In this document: positions 47,765 through 60,491 of the stretch, piece after piece
Numbering within the stretch: the stretch's first letter is position 1
Layout of the letters: the number at the start of each line of letters is the position of its first letter
Notes under the pieces: model-generated
What the model was told of the DNA's origin: nothing
Databases searched by the model: none
What the model saw: only the letters and a program-made list of their open reading frames with translations
Source: Cyprinodon diabolis
Lineage: Eukaryota > Chordata > Actinopteri > Cyprinodontiformes > Cyprinodontidae
Assembly (NCBI GenBank): GCA_030533445.1
Contig: CM060075.1
Coordinates: 39,951,219 to 40,015,218 of the forward strand
Length of the DNA stretch: 64,000 nucleotides
Direction: 5' to 3'
Position numbers and translations under genes: made by a program

Positions 47765-47936
47765 CTTACAGTAAGTATGAATTTTCTCGCAGGCTCTCTA
47801 AAGTTAGAATTAGAATGATATCAAATGAAGAATGTAAATTTAACGTCAGCTTGGTCTTCTCATTTTATTTTTCCCCAACTTTATTCTAGGTGCTGCCCCA
47901 ACCATTTATTCAAGAGGGAAACCAGAAAGGAGCTGA
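47733..47936 (+). other. Candidate cytoplasmic-tail exons with tyrosine motifs
   Basis: Exon-like 47733-47770 (acceptor CTCTACTACAG, donor GTAAGT) and 47890-47936 (acceptor TTTATTCTAG) join open in one frame to give a short tail containing LLITYS and PTIYSRG, ending at TGA 47934-47936. This needs phase 2 entry, which the transmembrane exon (phase 1) does not supply. In phase 1 a TAA falls at 47762-47764. Confidence 0.3.
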
Positions 47937-47979
47937 TAATGTGAAATCCAGCATTGTAAAGCATCAAGTAACTCATTAA

Positions 47980-48640
47980 TCTTTCTCATTGTATTTACAT
48001 AAATACATTTATAAAAAGTGAATCATTAAAAATTCACATTATGCTAAATAGACACCCTGTGAGGAACTTGTGTCCTGGGTATCCCCATCATTCATGCATC
48101 CAGAGCCAGGAGGTTTCTCTTTGCAGCTTCTGTTTAATCTTAGAAGCTAAGTTGTATCTTAATCTAAAACTTGGTAAATATTTCTCGTACTTTGACTAAT
48201 TTGTTTGTTCAATTTATAAACATATGCATTCGTAAAAAAAAACGTAACCTCCTTTTAGCTGTTTTGTATGTATTATAATTGATAAATAAAAAAATATATA
48301 TATTTTTATGCTTGCTTTTCTTATCACTGATTTTTTAAATGCTTATTACTATTTTACACTTTCATCCTCTTGTTGGTGTTATTCCTTTCATTGTTGGGAT
48401 GCATTTTCTTAACTATTAGTTTAAAAAATAATGATAAAACTGTATATTCTCACACATGTAAATGTTCAATTTTCAAAACTGACTTAGAGAATGAAACAAG
48501 GAATAACATCAAAGATGAAAGACATAAATACAGTGTGAAACTGTTTAGCTTTTACTCCACAGAAAATTATCTTTGTTCCTGATGTTCCTTTCTTTCTATA
48601 ACAAAGGATAAATTCTAATGTCATAAAATTTGAGCACTTC
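47980..48640. other. No gene seen
   Basis: AT-rich 3' flank of the FcR-like gene, with several AATAAA-like words (for example AATAAATAAA at about 48281) that could serve polyadenylation. Confidence 0.35.
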
Positions 48641-48922
48641 ATCCATCCATCCATCCATCCATCCATCCATCCATCCATCCATCCATCCATCCATCCATCC
48701 ATCCATCCATCCATCCATCCATCACGCTTATCCCTGCTGGAGTAGCAAGGGATGCTGGTGCCTATCTCTAGCTGTCTACGGGCGAGGGGCCACCCTGGAC
48801 AGGTCACCAGGCCATCACAGGGCAAACATGTTAACCCATGGAGAAGAGGGCCGGGAATCGAATCAGCAACCTTCTTGCTGCAAGGCAGCAGTGCAACCAC
48901 CTGCTCACCATGCAGTCCGGTC
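48641..48922 (-). repeat. SINE-like repeat with (ATCC)n tail
   Basis: On the minus strand a tRNA-like head (GTGAGCAGGTGGTTGCACTG, B box GATTCGATTCCC) is followed by a body ending in CAGCTAGAGATAGGCACCAGC and a tail of about 20 GGAT units (48641-48723 on plus as ATCC). Open frames encoding IHPS or DGWM repeats here are only the microsatellite. Confidence 0.85.
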
Positions 48923-49209
48923 TTAATCCAATGGATCTGAATTAAACTGGGACATAAATGGAATGTATCCTACTGCATTTAAGTGCAAGGTGTTTATTAA
49001 GATCCTTGAGATAACATCTGTTATAGTTTAATAGCATGTTTATAGAAACTGATTTAACTTTTTAGCCCCTGTGGCATTAAATAGATATGACAGAAGAGTA
49101 TAAATCAAATTAATTTAGTCTAAAGCCTCATTACAAAGAGTGTTATCACTTCTAATGTTCAGAGCAGGGTGGATTTGGTTCCCAGCTCATATAGAGCTGA
49201 TCTTATTGT
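48923..49209. other. No gene seen
   Basis: AT-rich spacer before the duplicated FcR-like remnant. Confidence 0.35.
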
Positions 49210-52200
49210 CTCTATGTAGGCCAGCTAACCTGCTGTCTTTTTATTGGAAAGGCTGCTGTCCTGCTCGTCCTCCTCTTCTTCTTCCTGTTGTGATCTGCCT
49301 TCTGCTGTTGATCTTGCTGCTGTTTCTTTGCCTCCAGAGAAACTACCTTTCAAATAAACATGAACTTTACACCCTGCTTTATTTTTATGTTCAACAGTCA
49401 GATTAATTAAGAACCAATAATCCTAATAGTGATCATGGACCCAGAGTTATATATTTCTTATTACACTTGGCTTGCATCAAGCTACATCATAGTGAATCTC
49501 CTGCAAAGGCAGCAGTGAATGGACAATGGTCATGAAACAGGGCGACGGTTGCCTTAGAGGTAGGGGTGGATATAAGTTCATTATTAACATATATCACACT
49601 ATTGTTTCTTAAAATTAGGATATTAAGACATCTTTTGACATTACAGTCTATAAGAATAATATTTGTTAATGGCCGATGCTCCGGATTTTATAAAGCTTAT
49701 GAGGCAATTATTTCTAAAATGTATGTTATAATGGAGGAGTTTTATAAGCTTGTTAAAGTATATGGAGTAATTTTTTTTTTACAGGATTTAGCTGTAGGAT
49801 TTTTTGGCAGTCTTTCTGAGGCTTTTATATTGTTTCCATTAATCCTGTCCTTATATCAACTGAAATAAAGAACAGTGATGTACGTTTTGGCCATATCTTC
49901 CAATCCTTGGTAGTGTCTTTCCCCAGATGTGATGGCGATCACATCCGAGAATCGTCAACAGTAACAGCAACAACTGATCATTTCATAACAAACATTCAGA
50001 TACTTGTACAAAACTAGAATAACAAGCTCTCTAATTTTGATTTGAGTCAACAGTTATTTGTACGGCTGTCTGAACTAGCTTTAAACTAATCAACTAATTA
50101 GAGGCAAGATCAATGTTTTGAAGCGGTCAGACCAAAATCCGAACATGATCTCACAGAGACACTGTAGAGTGATCATCCACAAACATCTGCAAAGATACAT
50201 GGTCAGTGATGCCATTAAATACTTGATAGAAGTGTTTTGGAGATGTCATTTCTATTAACCGTATATTTATGTTATTGTGAACGTTAAGTGTAACATCTGT
50301 CAGAGAGGCCAGCTGTTTTATTTATTTTCTAAAACGAACTTCTTGGTTGAATAAAATGTGTCTAAGTCTATACCTGGTAGATATATGAATTATTTTAACT
50401 GTTATGTTTCTCATTGCTGCTTCATGGGAGTCATTGTGTTCAAGCATGATCATTTTGACTAATGACAAACAAAAAAAATTTAATTAAACTTTTATTTTTC
50501 AAGGTGATTATCTGATTTTCGTTATACTCATGAAAGCACCATAGCTATATTGCAATGTCATGATAAAATATTGAGGTTAGATATTCTGCTTCTGAGATTC
50601 TAATTCTGAGCATTTTCCTATCTAAGAGAAAAATTTTGGTTATAAAAAACCTTTTTCAAATATATTTAATTTTAGTTTTAACCAAGTGTCTAAATGAGGC
50701 ATGTGAATCCATTTTGGTTTGAATTTAAGTACAGACGTGATGGACAGAGCGGCACAGGATCAATTAAAGGGAATGTTTATCGTAAAATTAAGAGATTTTT
50801 AGATTAATTGAGGCTTCATGCAGAACTTTCAGGTTCTTGTTGCAGTTTTAGTTCTTCAAAGTTCTACAACCTCTTCCTCTATTTAGACATTAAATGATAA
50901 ATGAGTTTGTAGTTCAACTTTACTTCCCATGCTTATCATAGCACTGCAATGCGCTTTCCTCTTTATCTTTTTTAGTCTTATGTCTGTTCACATTTTAAAT
51001 CATCTTAATGATAGGTGCTATACAAATAAACCTGTCATGTTAGTTCTTGTTTTCCAGCCAGTGACGTGATAACTTTGTCTCTGACCTCAGTTAAATAGTC
51101 AAAGGTTGATGTATTTTACGTGATTAAAAAAAGAATGAGGTCGGAAGAATGTCCCAAAAGTCAAGCATGAAATAAGATATCTGGTGATGAAGGATTCAAG
51201 GTAACGAAACCTAACAAAGATCCTTTGTTTCTGAATAAAGATCATTTTCTGATATCATACCAGAAAACAAAGAACTGTCTGTTACCTCACCTAAAAGTAT
51301 GACTAAAATCTGCTTCATTTTATTTTGTTTGATAACAAAAAAACTTTTTATTTTAGGCTTTGCTCTGTATTTTCAGCTTATTTGGGCTAAAGACACTTCG
51401 CATATGTACCCTGTGGGGTTTTTTTCTATAAGAATGTATATTAAGAAAGAATGTAAATTTTCACTCTAGTTATCAGAAACATTAAAGTCTGACAAAAAAA
51501 AAAAAAAAAAAACAATAATGGAAGAGATCTTTTCCTTTCCCATGCAGTGGTGTCTGCAGAATTGACCTTAATCTGATATTTTATCTACCTATCTGGTGTC
51601 ACCAGGCACTCAAGACAGATATACAGATTATGACATCAGTTAATCAAGTCTAGTCTTTAGTTGTAAATCTAGATGTGAATGTAAATAGAGCATACTAGCT
51701 CACATTTTGTTGCCATGACATCATAATAATGGTCTGAACTTTTAACCCCAGCAAAATCTTTGAATTCCTTCATCTTTACCATTTTAGGTTTAGGTTAGAA
51801 AGTGATTTTTTTAATGGAGGTTCAGACTTTTTCATAAAGAGCTGCTCAGATCATTAAATATGTTTAATCACAGCTGGCAGCCTGTTTCTTCTTCCTTTCA
51901 TCTGTATATTTCAGCTTGTAAAGCTCTTTAGTCAGAGAGGTTTTTAGATGAGAGACTCAAACACTGACCATTAACAGATTACCGGTAGTAATCTCACTGT
52001 GATTGGTTTGGTAACATCTAGAGAAAATCCTCATGACTTTCTGTTCTTTTTAATTTTATTTATGTGAATTTACCCATGGGACTCCCCTACAATGGAGGTG
52101 GTTTCACATCTGAGCTTAGTTTTCTCTTTTTCTTTGTCAAAACTTTACTCTAGGTGGTTCCCAACCTTTTTTAAAGGGTAAAACCAGAGAGCGGCAGAAA
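49210..52200 (+). pseudogene. Decayed partial duplicate of the FcR-like gene 3' half
   Basis: A transmembrane exon relic begins at 49252 after GGCCAGCTAACCTGCTGTCT, which matches the intron end before 44863 (GTCCAGCTAACCAGACGTCT). It encodes PPLLLPVVICLLLLILLLFL then CLQR, but has no GT donor. Farther on, 51700-52010 parallels 45190-45440 (AATGGTCTGAAC, CAGCTGGCAGCCTGTTT, TATATTTCAGC..GTAAAGC, AATCTCACTGTG). 52137-52200 parallels 47873-47940 (CAAAACTTTACTCTAGGTG). Ig exons are not found. It is a tandem 3' remnant interrupted by AT-rich sequence; the frame 49566-49868 is not supported. Confidence 0.55.
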
Positions 52201-53344
52201 ACATGGAAACCAGCAACTGCAGTCTTTTCCAAAAACAACAAACTTTATTGAAAATGTACCGAGCGCCATGTTTATTGTCATTACTAGAAATGCAGACAAG
52301 AAGTTGGTCCAAAACAGGAATTAAATAGCCCTACTCAATCCACTTAGCTTAGGTTTCTCAACCAAAACTAGAATTAGGATTAGCTCTCAGGAGAGATAAA
52401 CCAAAGGAATTAAATTAGGTTTAGATATAAAGTCCATGTGGGGAGCTTAGGCATCACTAGAAGATGCAGACAAGGGGGGAGAGAGAAGAGGGAGGATTTT
52501 CTCTGTTTGGGGAACATAATTAAAATGACTGAATACTGTTAAAAAAAGTAACTAGTCTCTAGATACTGTCTCATAGAATACTGACATCTGCTGGATCTTT
52601 AAAGAAATTGAAAATATCTTTGATATTTTTAGATGCAGCCTATTAAAAATGTAAACATATATCATAACGTGAACATTTAGTAGAAGATGTGAATGAGGAT
52701 GCTTTTGAACTAGGATTTTAAATCATATTTTCAAAACAATAAGTACAGTAAAAACAGTGAATAAACTAAGACTCAATTTGAAATTATCTTTAATTCAGAT
52801 AAGTTGAGTGATAATTGAGAGTATCAGGATGACACAATGAGAAAATTAAAATAAAAACGCTAAAACTTTCCTATTCCTTTTAGGCTACTCCAAAATTCTT
52901 GATCATTTTAATGATAAACCACAAAAGATCATGCATCATGTTGACAGATACATTTTAAACACATTTTAGTGATTCAGTCAGTTAGAAACAACTCCTGTAC
53001 CGGTCACATGGCTTTCTATAAATGACACATGCACGGATACAGTGTTTTGCTCTATGGGCTCGATGCATGCACCAATGCATTGGTGTTGCTGGACCCATTA
53101 CTACAGTTTGGCAATGTGTCGAAATGCTTCAAGATGGCTCATTAACAAATCACTACTTTTAATACCAGCAAGGAGCTCAGATTGTCTCTAACAACTCAGT
53201 TTCAATCCAAAGGCTGCACTTGCCCTTTTCCAAGGAGGGTGGAAAGTGGAAATTCTGTGCAAGGTGAGCGTTAAGTACTTTAAAAAGCTGAGCTTAGCTT
53301 CTTTTCGGATGTGCTCTGTTGGTTCCATTTATGGCTGGTTCCTA
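52201..53344. other. No gene seen; possible old retroelement tail
   Basis: At 52215-52350 the text AACAACAAACTTTATTGAAAA suggests the 3' end of a minus-strand retroelement. The remainder is AT-rich. Confidence 0.3.
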
Positions 53345-53470
53345 AGGTTGAGTGGAGGTTTGAAGAGGACCCAAATGTAGAGACTGAAGCTAAAGATGGT
53401 TTCTTGCAGATTTAATAACAAAAGGTGGCAACTGAAGCAAAAATCCACAAAAACATACAGAAAAACCAAA
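53345..53470 (-). mobile_element. LTR fragment
   Basis: GGTTTGAAGAGGACCCAAATG is close to the complement of the end of the solo LTR at 60492-60971 (CATTTGGGTCCTCCAAACC). TTTAATAACAAAAGG follows. Only the 3' end of an LTR on the minus strand is present. Confidence 0.5.
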
Positions 53471-56400
53471 TCCATGAGACATTACGGACAACTCACCTGA
53501 GAAGCCAAGAGATAACAATGAGGAACCAAAGGCTACCTCCGGAGAAGAGCCTGCTCGCTGGCCGAAACAGACTCCATTCAGCCTACGGTAGTGAAAGTAG
53601 TGACAGTGCGTTCAATTCAAATCAAGTTGAAGCTACTACGAAGCCGCTAAACCATGTTGGGAGTCCCTGGTTTGGCTGTGTCGGGACCTGTGCTGCTGCC
53701 TGCTTGAGCCGCTCCCACAAAGCTATCCACCATCGTTTTATGGAGAAAACATTTTTTTTCAAGGCTGCTTTATATGATCAAATTAAAGCCCTGCAAAGTT
53801 TCCTTTTGGAATTGCATCCAACAAATTCAAGTCTCTCCATGAACTGCCTGTTGGATAAACGGACTAGGACATTCCTGAAACAAACCTTCAGGACTAAATC
53901 GAATCATTGATCCCTTCCACTCCACCAAGCCAGACAGTAAACTCCTTTTCCCCTCTTTTCATCTGAGGCTTAATAGGTACTCTACTTAGGTGAGAAATAG
54001 GTAGAATGGAAATTTTGCATACAAACATGTTTAACTGCGTGAAATAAAAGGCCTTGATACGCCTTTAAAAGCACTGTCTCTCTGGTATGAGCCAAACAAA
54101 TCTCCCTTTTGTTTGCTCTCCCTTTATATTTATGCCAGATTCAAAAGAAATGGAAGTAAAGCAGCTAGTATGGTCTAGAAAAAATCAAATTGAAAATCTA
54201 TGAAAAATAACTTGTAATAAAGATCTTAATAGGGTCCAAAAAAGAGATCCTTTGCATTATTAAGATTTAAAGAATATGTCTTTGGAAGAATGGGTCTCCT
54301 GAGGAATGCATTTGAAAAGTGTCTATATATGTGGAAATCTCGACAATTTTTATTATGACCATTAATATTATTACTATAGGTAGTTTTACCAACTAATATT
54401 ACTGTGCTATAATATATAAGATCTAAAGTTTTATTTAATCTTCCTCAAAAGTCACAACAGTTAAAACTGAGAATAATCACTTTTGTGAGGTACGTAATGG
54501 ATAGGAGTATCATCCTCTTTGAAGTACGTAAGTTAAATGACCAACTGTTTGCTAGGGCTGGAAAAAATAAGTTAGGATGGAAAGATACTGGGTAGCTTAT
54601 AGAGACAGAATGTCTGAGAGAGTTATTATTCCTAGGATTTAAATTGATAGAAGAAACAATCTGTTACATGATTGATTAGTGTGTTACAGCAATACTTTTG
54701 CTATTTTGGACAACTGCTATTCAGGGGCAGATCTACAGGGGGGGGCTGTAGAACAGCATTCCACATTTGTAAAAGAGCTAAGGAGCATGTTCTTCATACC
54801 ATCCTATGATCAAGATATATACTATACACTGCTTACTGACTTCTCCATTCTGTATTTAATATGCACTTTGTTATCAAAAGCTGTTATTTCTCAGTTTAAA
54901 TATAGTCTGGTAGCAATATCATAGAAATAAGAACGTTTACAAGGCCTCCAAAAAATTACCACTAAACCGTAACATTTGTTTTACTTTTGTCCTTTCCTCA
55001 TGTGGGTTTGATGTTCAGTTTTCATGCATATCCTTTGATCTCTAGATGCAAACTAATTTTAGCAAACCTGTTTAACTACAAGTAAGTGGTTTTTATACGC
55101 CTCTTGAAGTCCTGTCTGTCTGGTATTAGACAAACACATTTGTTATTTTGTCTACCTTTTGTTTCCCTTGTTTGCCTCTGACGCATGGTTCACTGCTAAT
55201 TCTAAAGAGGCTATGTTACATAAAATTGACCGCTTGAAAGACATTTCCCTGGAAGGCAACAAAGAGAAAGCTTGAACCCAGGAAGTCTGAACTAAACCTT
55301 CAGGTAAGTTCATTTTTTATGTAGATTTCATTATAAAATTTGAAGTGTTCTAAAATGAGACTTAGAAAAAAAATGAATTATCAACATATAATTAACCACG
55401 GAACAGGTAATATTGCATTGAAAAATCACATTCTCAGGTGTTTTCTGGATACAATTGTTCAAACGTTGTTATATTTTATATATAATATATAAAACACAGT
55501 GTCGGCTAAAATTCAACTTGATGTAACTAAATAAAACAATTAATTGAATAGTAAGATACTGTTTTTATCTAACCTGCTGTTGATCTTGTGCAAAATAATC
55601 TACAAGCATAAAAACAAAATTTACTAATCCTATGGAAACAGGAATAATATAATTTAGTCACTGACTGTAAATACAGTAAATTTTATATTGTTAAATGACA
55701 CAAATTCTTGATTTAACTGTCAGTATTACAAAATATAAATGGCATGGTTAGGGTTTTATGTCAGCCTTTGTTGCCACACGCCTAACCCCTCTTCTCTCTT
55801 CACACTTTTTATTTATTTTTAGTTAAGAGAATGTTTTTTTTGGTCAGCATTCAAATGATAAAAACACATGAATTTGACTTTGAATTTAGTAAAGGCAATT
55901 CATGAGATCTTTAATAAATTATATGAAAGTTATCATACCATCTGATACACTAGCTTCTTAGAATAAAAGAACATATATCATATTTGTTTGGAACATAGAA
56001 TGTAATTACTAGTTAGATTTTTTTTTACGTTACTTTTATTTTGCTGTAACTTTTATATAAGATGAGTTTATACATGAGAGATATGAAAAAGATTAACATT
56101 TACATCAGTAGGTAACATTTATATCCAAATTGGATGGACAGAATTAAAGACGTATTTTAACAAGGTTTATGTACCATTTCATCTGTATCTATATCTAGAA
56201 TATACACTAAACTTATGAAGTGTTCTGGACATAATATATGGACTGCAACTGAACAAAAAGAAATGGACAAGCCTTCATACCATTCCTGGTACTGAGCCCA
56301 TCTCACACCTACTCATGTTGATCTATTTATAGAAATGGCCGTGACACAGTCACTTGGTGTTTCATCCACCTGCTTTTCAAAATGGGGCTTTAAAATCTCT
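53471..56400. other. No gene supported; local duplication
   Basis: The open frame 53425-53910 has no known domain; a helix-like piece (ALYDQIKALQSFLLE) is its only protein-like part. Two stretches about 1.05 kb apart, about 53745-54130 and 55088-55290, look like diverged copies (ATACGCCT..CTGTCT.TCTGGTAT.AG.CAAAC). A TATATA-rich palindrome begins at 56407. Confidence 0.35.
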
Positions 56401-56406
56401 AAAACA

Positions 56407-56500
56407 TTTTTTTTTATATATATATATCTATATAGATCTATATATAGATATATATCTATATCTATATAGATATAGATATATATATATAAAAAAAAAAAAC
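56407..56500. repeat. AT-rich microsatellite (TATAGA/TATATC)
   Basis: About 90 bp of TATATA, TATAGA and TATCTA units are bounded by T-runs and A-runs. The whole is self-complementary and would fold back. Confidence 0.85.
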
Positions 56501-56509
56501 TGTTTTCTC

Positions 56510-56900
56510 ACCCCTCGTGGGGTGGTATGTGTCATCCTCAAGCTCGGGTCCTCTACCAGAGGCCTGGGAGTTTGAGGGTTCTGCGCAGTATCTTAGCTGT
56601 TCCTAGGACTGCACTCATCTGGACAGAGACCTCTGATGTTTTAGCTGGAATCTGCTGTAGCCACTTACTCCAAGCAACTGGATAGCTCAGTAGGTAACGA
56701 TGACTCCGGTACAGGTGACCGTGGGCTCGATTCCTGGCATGGACATCCAGGTTGACCCTTAGGCAAGGTCCTTAGTGGCCTACCTCAGGCGTTAGTGAAA
56801 CCGCAAATACAAGAGCCATACCGGCTCGGACGTCGCCCGGGTTAACAAGGTCCGCATCAGTTGCTAGGGAACCAGGGCAACTTGGATGGACTAGAGCATA
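56510..56900 (+). repeat. Fish dispersed repeat with SINE-like tRNA head
   Basis: 56510-56670 holds CCTCGTGGGGTGGTATGTGT and CAGAGGCCTGGGAGTTTGAG, a widespread fish repeat. From about 56680 a tRNA-like head follows: A box GGATAGCTCAGTAGG and B box GGGCTCGATTCC, then a SINE body to about 56900. Confidence 0.65.
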
Positions 56901-58237
56901 TATGTATATATATATATATATATTTTTTAGGGCTGTGTAGACAATAAAATTAGACTTAAAATTTGCATAATGCAACAGCACATATTCATTTTAGCCACAC
57001 CCCCTAATGGCCAGCATTATCAGAAACTAGAGGTTCAGACCTTTCCAAGGAGGGGTCGGAGGTAATTATGCGACCATTGCAGGTGATTAACCGTTACATA
57101 AGCTTAATCAGTTATTCTTACTTTCTATTCATTTTGGTGATATTATTGTGTGTTCAATGGTAAATTTCAATGAAACAACGGGTTAATGTTGGGAGCAAAG
57201 TCTTTGCATTATGCAGAAGGTCTCCAATAATGTAAATCAGCATATTTGTCCAGCAAGATTCTGTTTTATGATTGTAAAAATGCATTTGGCACAATTTGGC
57301 CACTTTTGGTACTACTACACCAAAATCACATTTCTGGATAGAACACTGCCCACTAAAACCTTTGTGGAACAAACATGCTTCAAATCATTCAGTCCAAATT
57401 AGCTAATTTCTAAATTGCAAATTTCCAAAATAATTTCAGGCGGAAATTGTTCCTAAGACCCTCTGGGATTAAAATCAAAACAGCTCACTGGCTTTAACGT
57501 ATCAAGCCCAAATTATTTTTGAAAGAAAGGCAAACTTAATCTTTATAAGGCCTTTCTCAACTTGTATACTGCCCAATCTGCCAATCTTGTTAGCAAATGA
57601 TACAAAGAAAGTAGGAATGAAGTGGATGTGAAAATTTCAAAGTAAACTATTCTGGGCATTACTAAATAAATTCAAAAGGCAAAAAAGTATTGTCTGCCTA
57701 AAAAACTGACAGATCTTTGCCCGTGATGAAAGACTTAAACATAATAAACTGTAAATACAGCATCTTGGTTACCCTTTGTAGAAAGTCTGGTTTCAAGTTA
57801 TAAATGTTTTGATTGAAAAAAGTCCAGGCAGACCCTTATTCTGCAATTTTGGCAGTTTGTAAATTTGTAATTTATTCTTGAAATTTTTAATTTGGAATGC
57901 TATTATACATTTTTGGTAATGAAAATATAGTTCAAATAAAACTTTTTTCAGCACTGTTGAATTACACACTCTAATTATACAATATTTATACAAAGCTGAT
58001 TGTGTTTGAGCCAATGTCAACGTGATCTTACCAGTATAACTGGTTTTAGAGCATGACGCGGCCATTAGGGCAGGACAGTGTCATATCTGGAGTGAGAACC
58101 AATCAGTGGTGTCTGTAGGTCTACTTTTGACAAATCAAATGTGATGTGCTAACATGGATGCAGCTATAAAGCCATGCTTCAGGGAATTTTTTTATTTCCC
58201 TGTATTTTACAACGATGCCAGCTGGGAGCTTCACTCC
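56901..58237. other. No gene seen
   Basis: It opens with a TA microsatellite (56905-56925). The rest is AT-rich. The open frames 57211-57402 and 57793-58065 lack domains or splice context. Confidence 0.35.
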
Positions 58238-58957
58238 TGTCATGATCGGTTTAGGGATAAACCCACATGCAGAACACCACTGGAGACTTGGTAAAAGATT
58301 TAACAGAGTTTATTAAAGGTTTCACACAATGACATGAACTAGACTCAGGTTCTGGTCCGGGCAGGATTCTCAGGCGTCTGCAGAGACGGATAGTTTTGTT
58401 AGCTTGGTTTGCAGATGAGTTAAATGAGTTTTCAGATGTTTCAGTGGATACCTTGAAGAGGTCCAGGCTTAGTTCTGAGAGAGGGAACCGGTTGGGTCCA
58501 GAGACTGTTGGTTCAGCAGAGTGCTAAAGCAGCAGCAGCAGCGTCTAGCTTCTGACTTCCAGTGAAAGACCTTGGTTGGAGTGATCAGCTCTTTCCCTAA
58601 GAGCAGCAAGTGGATTCCAGAGTGGGAACTTCAGGTTTGGCTCTCTAGGGCAGGCAGGCAGGTTTCTGGTTAAGCTCATCCAGAGCTTCTCTCGAGAGAT
58701 TGGTTTCCTAGGAGCGAGAAGACAGAGGCAGATTAGAATAAGGTTTCTCTAGGAAGACAAATATTAGTAAATTCAAAGGCTCAGGTTCGCTAACCAAACT
58801 TGGCTAACGCTGCGGCGTAGAAGGAAGGTCTGGCAGCTGCTTATAAAGGCCGGTCTCCCGATGAGCTGATGAACGTCAGCTGTGCTGGAAGGCTCCAGCC
58901 CAGGAGGATCCAAAGCGCACTCTGCTGGAGAAGGTGGAGAATCTCCAGATCCCAACA
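58238..58957 (-). mobile_element. Solo LTR
   Basis: On the minus strand it starts TGTTGGGATCTGG and ends CCGATCATGACA (TG...CA). A TATAAG box lies near 58842 and an AATAAA near 58315 in the right order. Flanking 5-mers are ACTCC (58233-58237) and ATTCC (58958-58962), one mismatch. No internal gag-pol is present. Confidence 0.75.
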
Positions 58958-58962
58958 ATTCC

Positions 58963-60486
58963 TTCGCTTTGGGTATGCTATGTTATATAATATTAAATGT
59001 CATTTTACCATGACACCAGGAATGATTACCACAGCATGATGTTTGGTTCTTGATTGCTTTGCTGAATGTTGGTTAGTTGGGATGCTTTTTGAAAATGTTG
59101 CTTCTGTGGTATTTATTTAGCTTATTTCATTTCCAGAGCTAGAGTTGCATATGACAAAATTTTTAAAACCTTGGGATCTTCACATCACAAGAGATGTTCT
59201 AAAAACTATTGATTTCAGTTGATTTGAGTATTATCCTCAAATGCTGTTGCCCTAAAGTCTGGCCCTAAAGTTGGTCTGCCTGAGTGACTGGTGGAAAAAG
59301 GAGAAATAGAGCATGGACTGTCTGACACAAAGCTACTGACTGTAAACAGTTCACCATGACCTACTATGAAGGCCTACAGTTCAGAATTCATGTTTATCTG
59401 AATAAACAGTTATTAAACACAAATCTTTTTGAATATGATTTATTGTCATCAGCATTTATTATAGCAGAAAAGCTTTCACAAGCAGTTTGTGATGCATTTT
59501 GGAAACATGTGATGAGCCCCTGGTATAATGCGCCACCTGACTTAAGAAACCTGTTCAAAGATTTACATTTACATATTATTTAGGTACAGATTGCTCATAG
59601 ATGGACTTAATGGAGAACTTTTCAGTCATCCCCATCACATTCATAGCAGGTGCTGTAACTTTGGTTTGGACTGTGTGGAGAAAAACATTATGTTTTAACT
59701 GACACCAAACAACCTCAGTCTGTGTAAAAAACACATCCTTTGCTGTAAATGGGAAATTATGTAGTCAAAATGATCCCCCCATTTTAAAAGGTTATCCAGG
59801 TGTATTCCCAGCTACCTATATGAGGTGACCTATTTGATGTCCTCCCTGTGAATGAGGGATCTCTGCTGACAACCACAGTCTAAATTACTAAATTGGTGAA
59901 TGACAACTTGATCTTAACAGCCAATTTAGAGGTCCAGCCTTGGTAGAAGCCTAAAGAATCCTGGTGAGTAAGCAGACTTCAGTTGTAATCATTTAACTAA
60001 AAATTATAATCCCAGTTACCTAATAGATCCATAATATACTGGTAAAATATCACAACAGCACACAGATGGTGATGATAAGAGAGTGAGGAGCTGCTGAGCG
60101 CTCCATTGGGGCAGGGTGGTGGGCAAGTCAGATCTTTCAGAGTTTAGCACATACAGCCATGGTACTGAATGAGCTGTGGAGTTAAGAAGCTGTGACAGAG
60201 GCATTTCTTGCAAGAGATAAGGTGCAAATTTATTAGGGGTGCTTGGATGGAGAGATAGGATTGTATGACTGTGGCAAGCTCAGTACATAGTTTTACGTAC
60301 ATCAACTCCCAATTCACACAGTCTCTCTTGGAACTATCCCACTCCTACATAAAGAACTTTCTCACACACGAACATTTGGAGGAAAAACAACTTGAGTTCA
60401 TCAAGGCCGTTCGCTATTAGATTAATATATCTTTGACTGGCCAGACGGATCTTTTCAAAACAGCAGTCTTTCTCTTCATGCCATGA
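58963..60486. other. No gene seen
   Basis: AT-rich spacer. The open frames 59356-59583 and 60016-60213 lack recognisable domains. Confidence 0.35.
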
Positions 60487-60491
60487 AGGAG

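Noticed and set aside
48484..48926. Open frames encoding DGWM or IHPS repeats
   Set aside because: They are translations of the (ATCC)n tail of a SINE-like repeat.
49566..49868. 100-codon hydrophobic open frame
   Set aside because: AT-rich composition gives F/L/I-rich translation; no splice or domain support.
56680..56745. Possible tRNA gene (A and B boxes)
   Set aside because: The acceptor stem does not pair and a SINE body follows, so it is a tRNA-derived SINE head.
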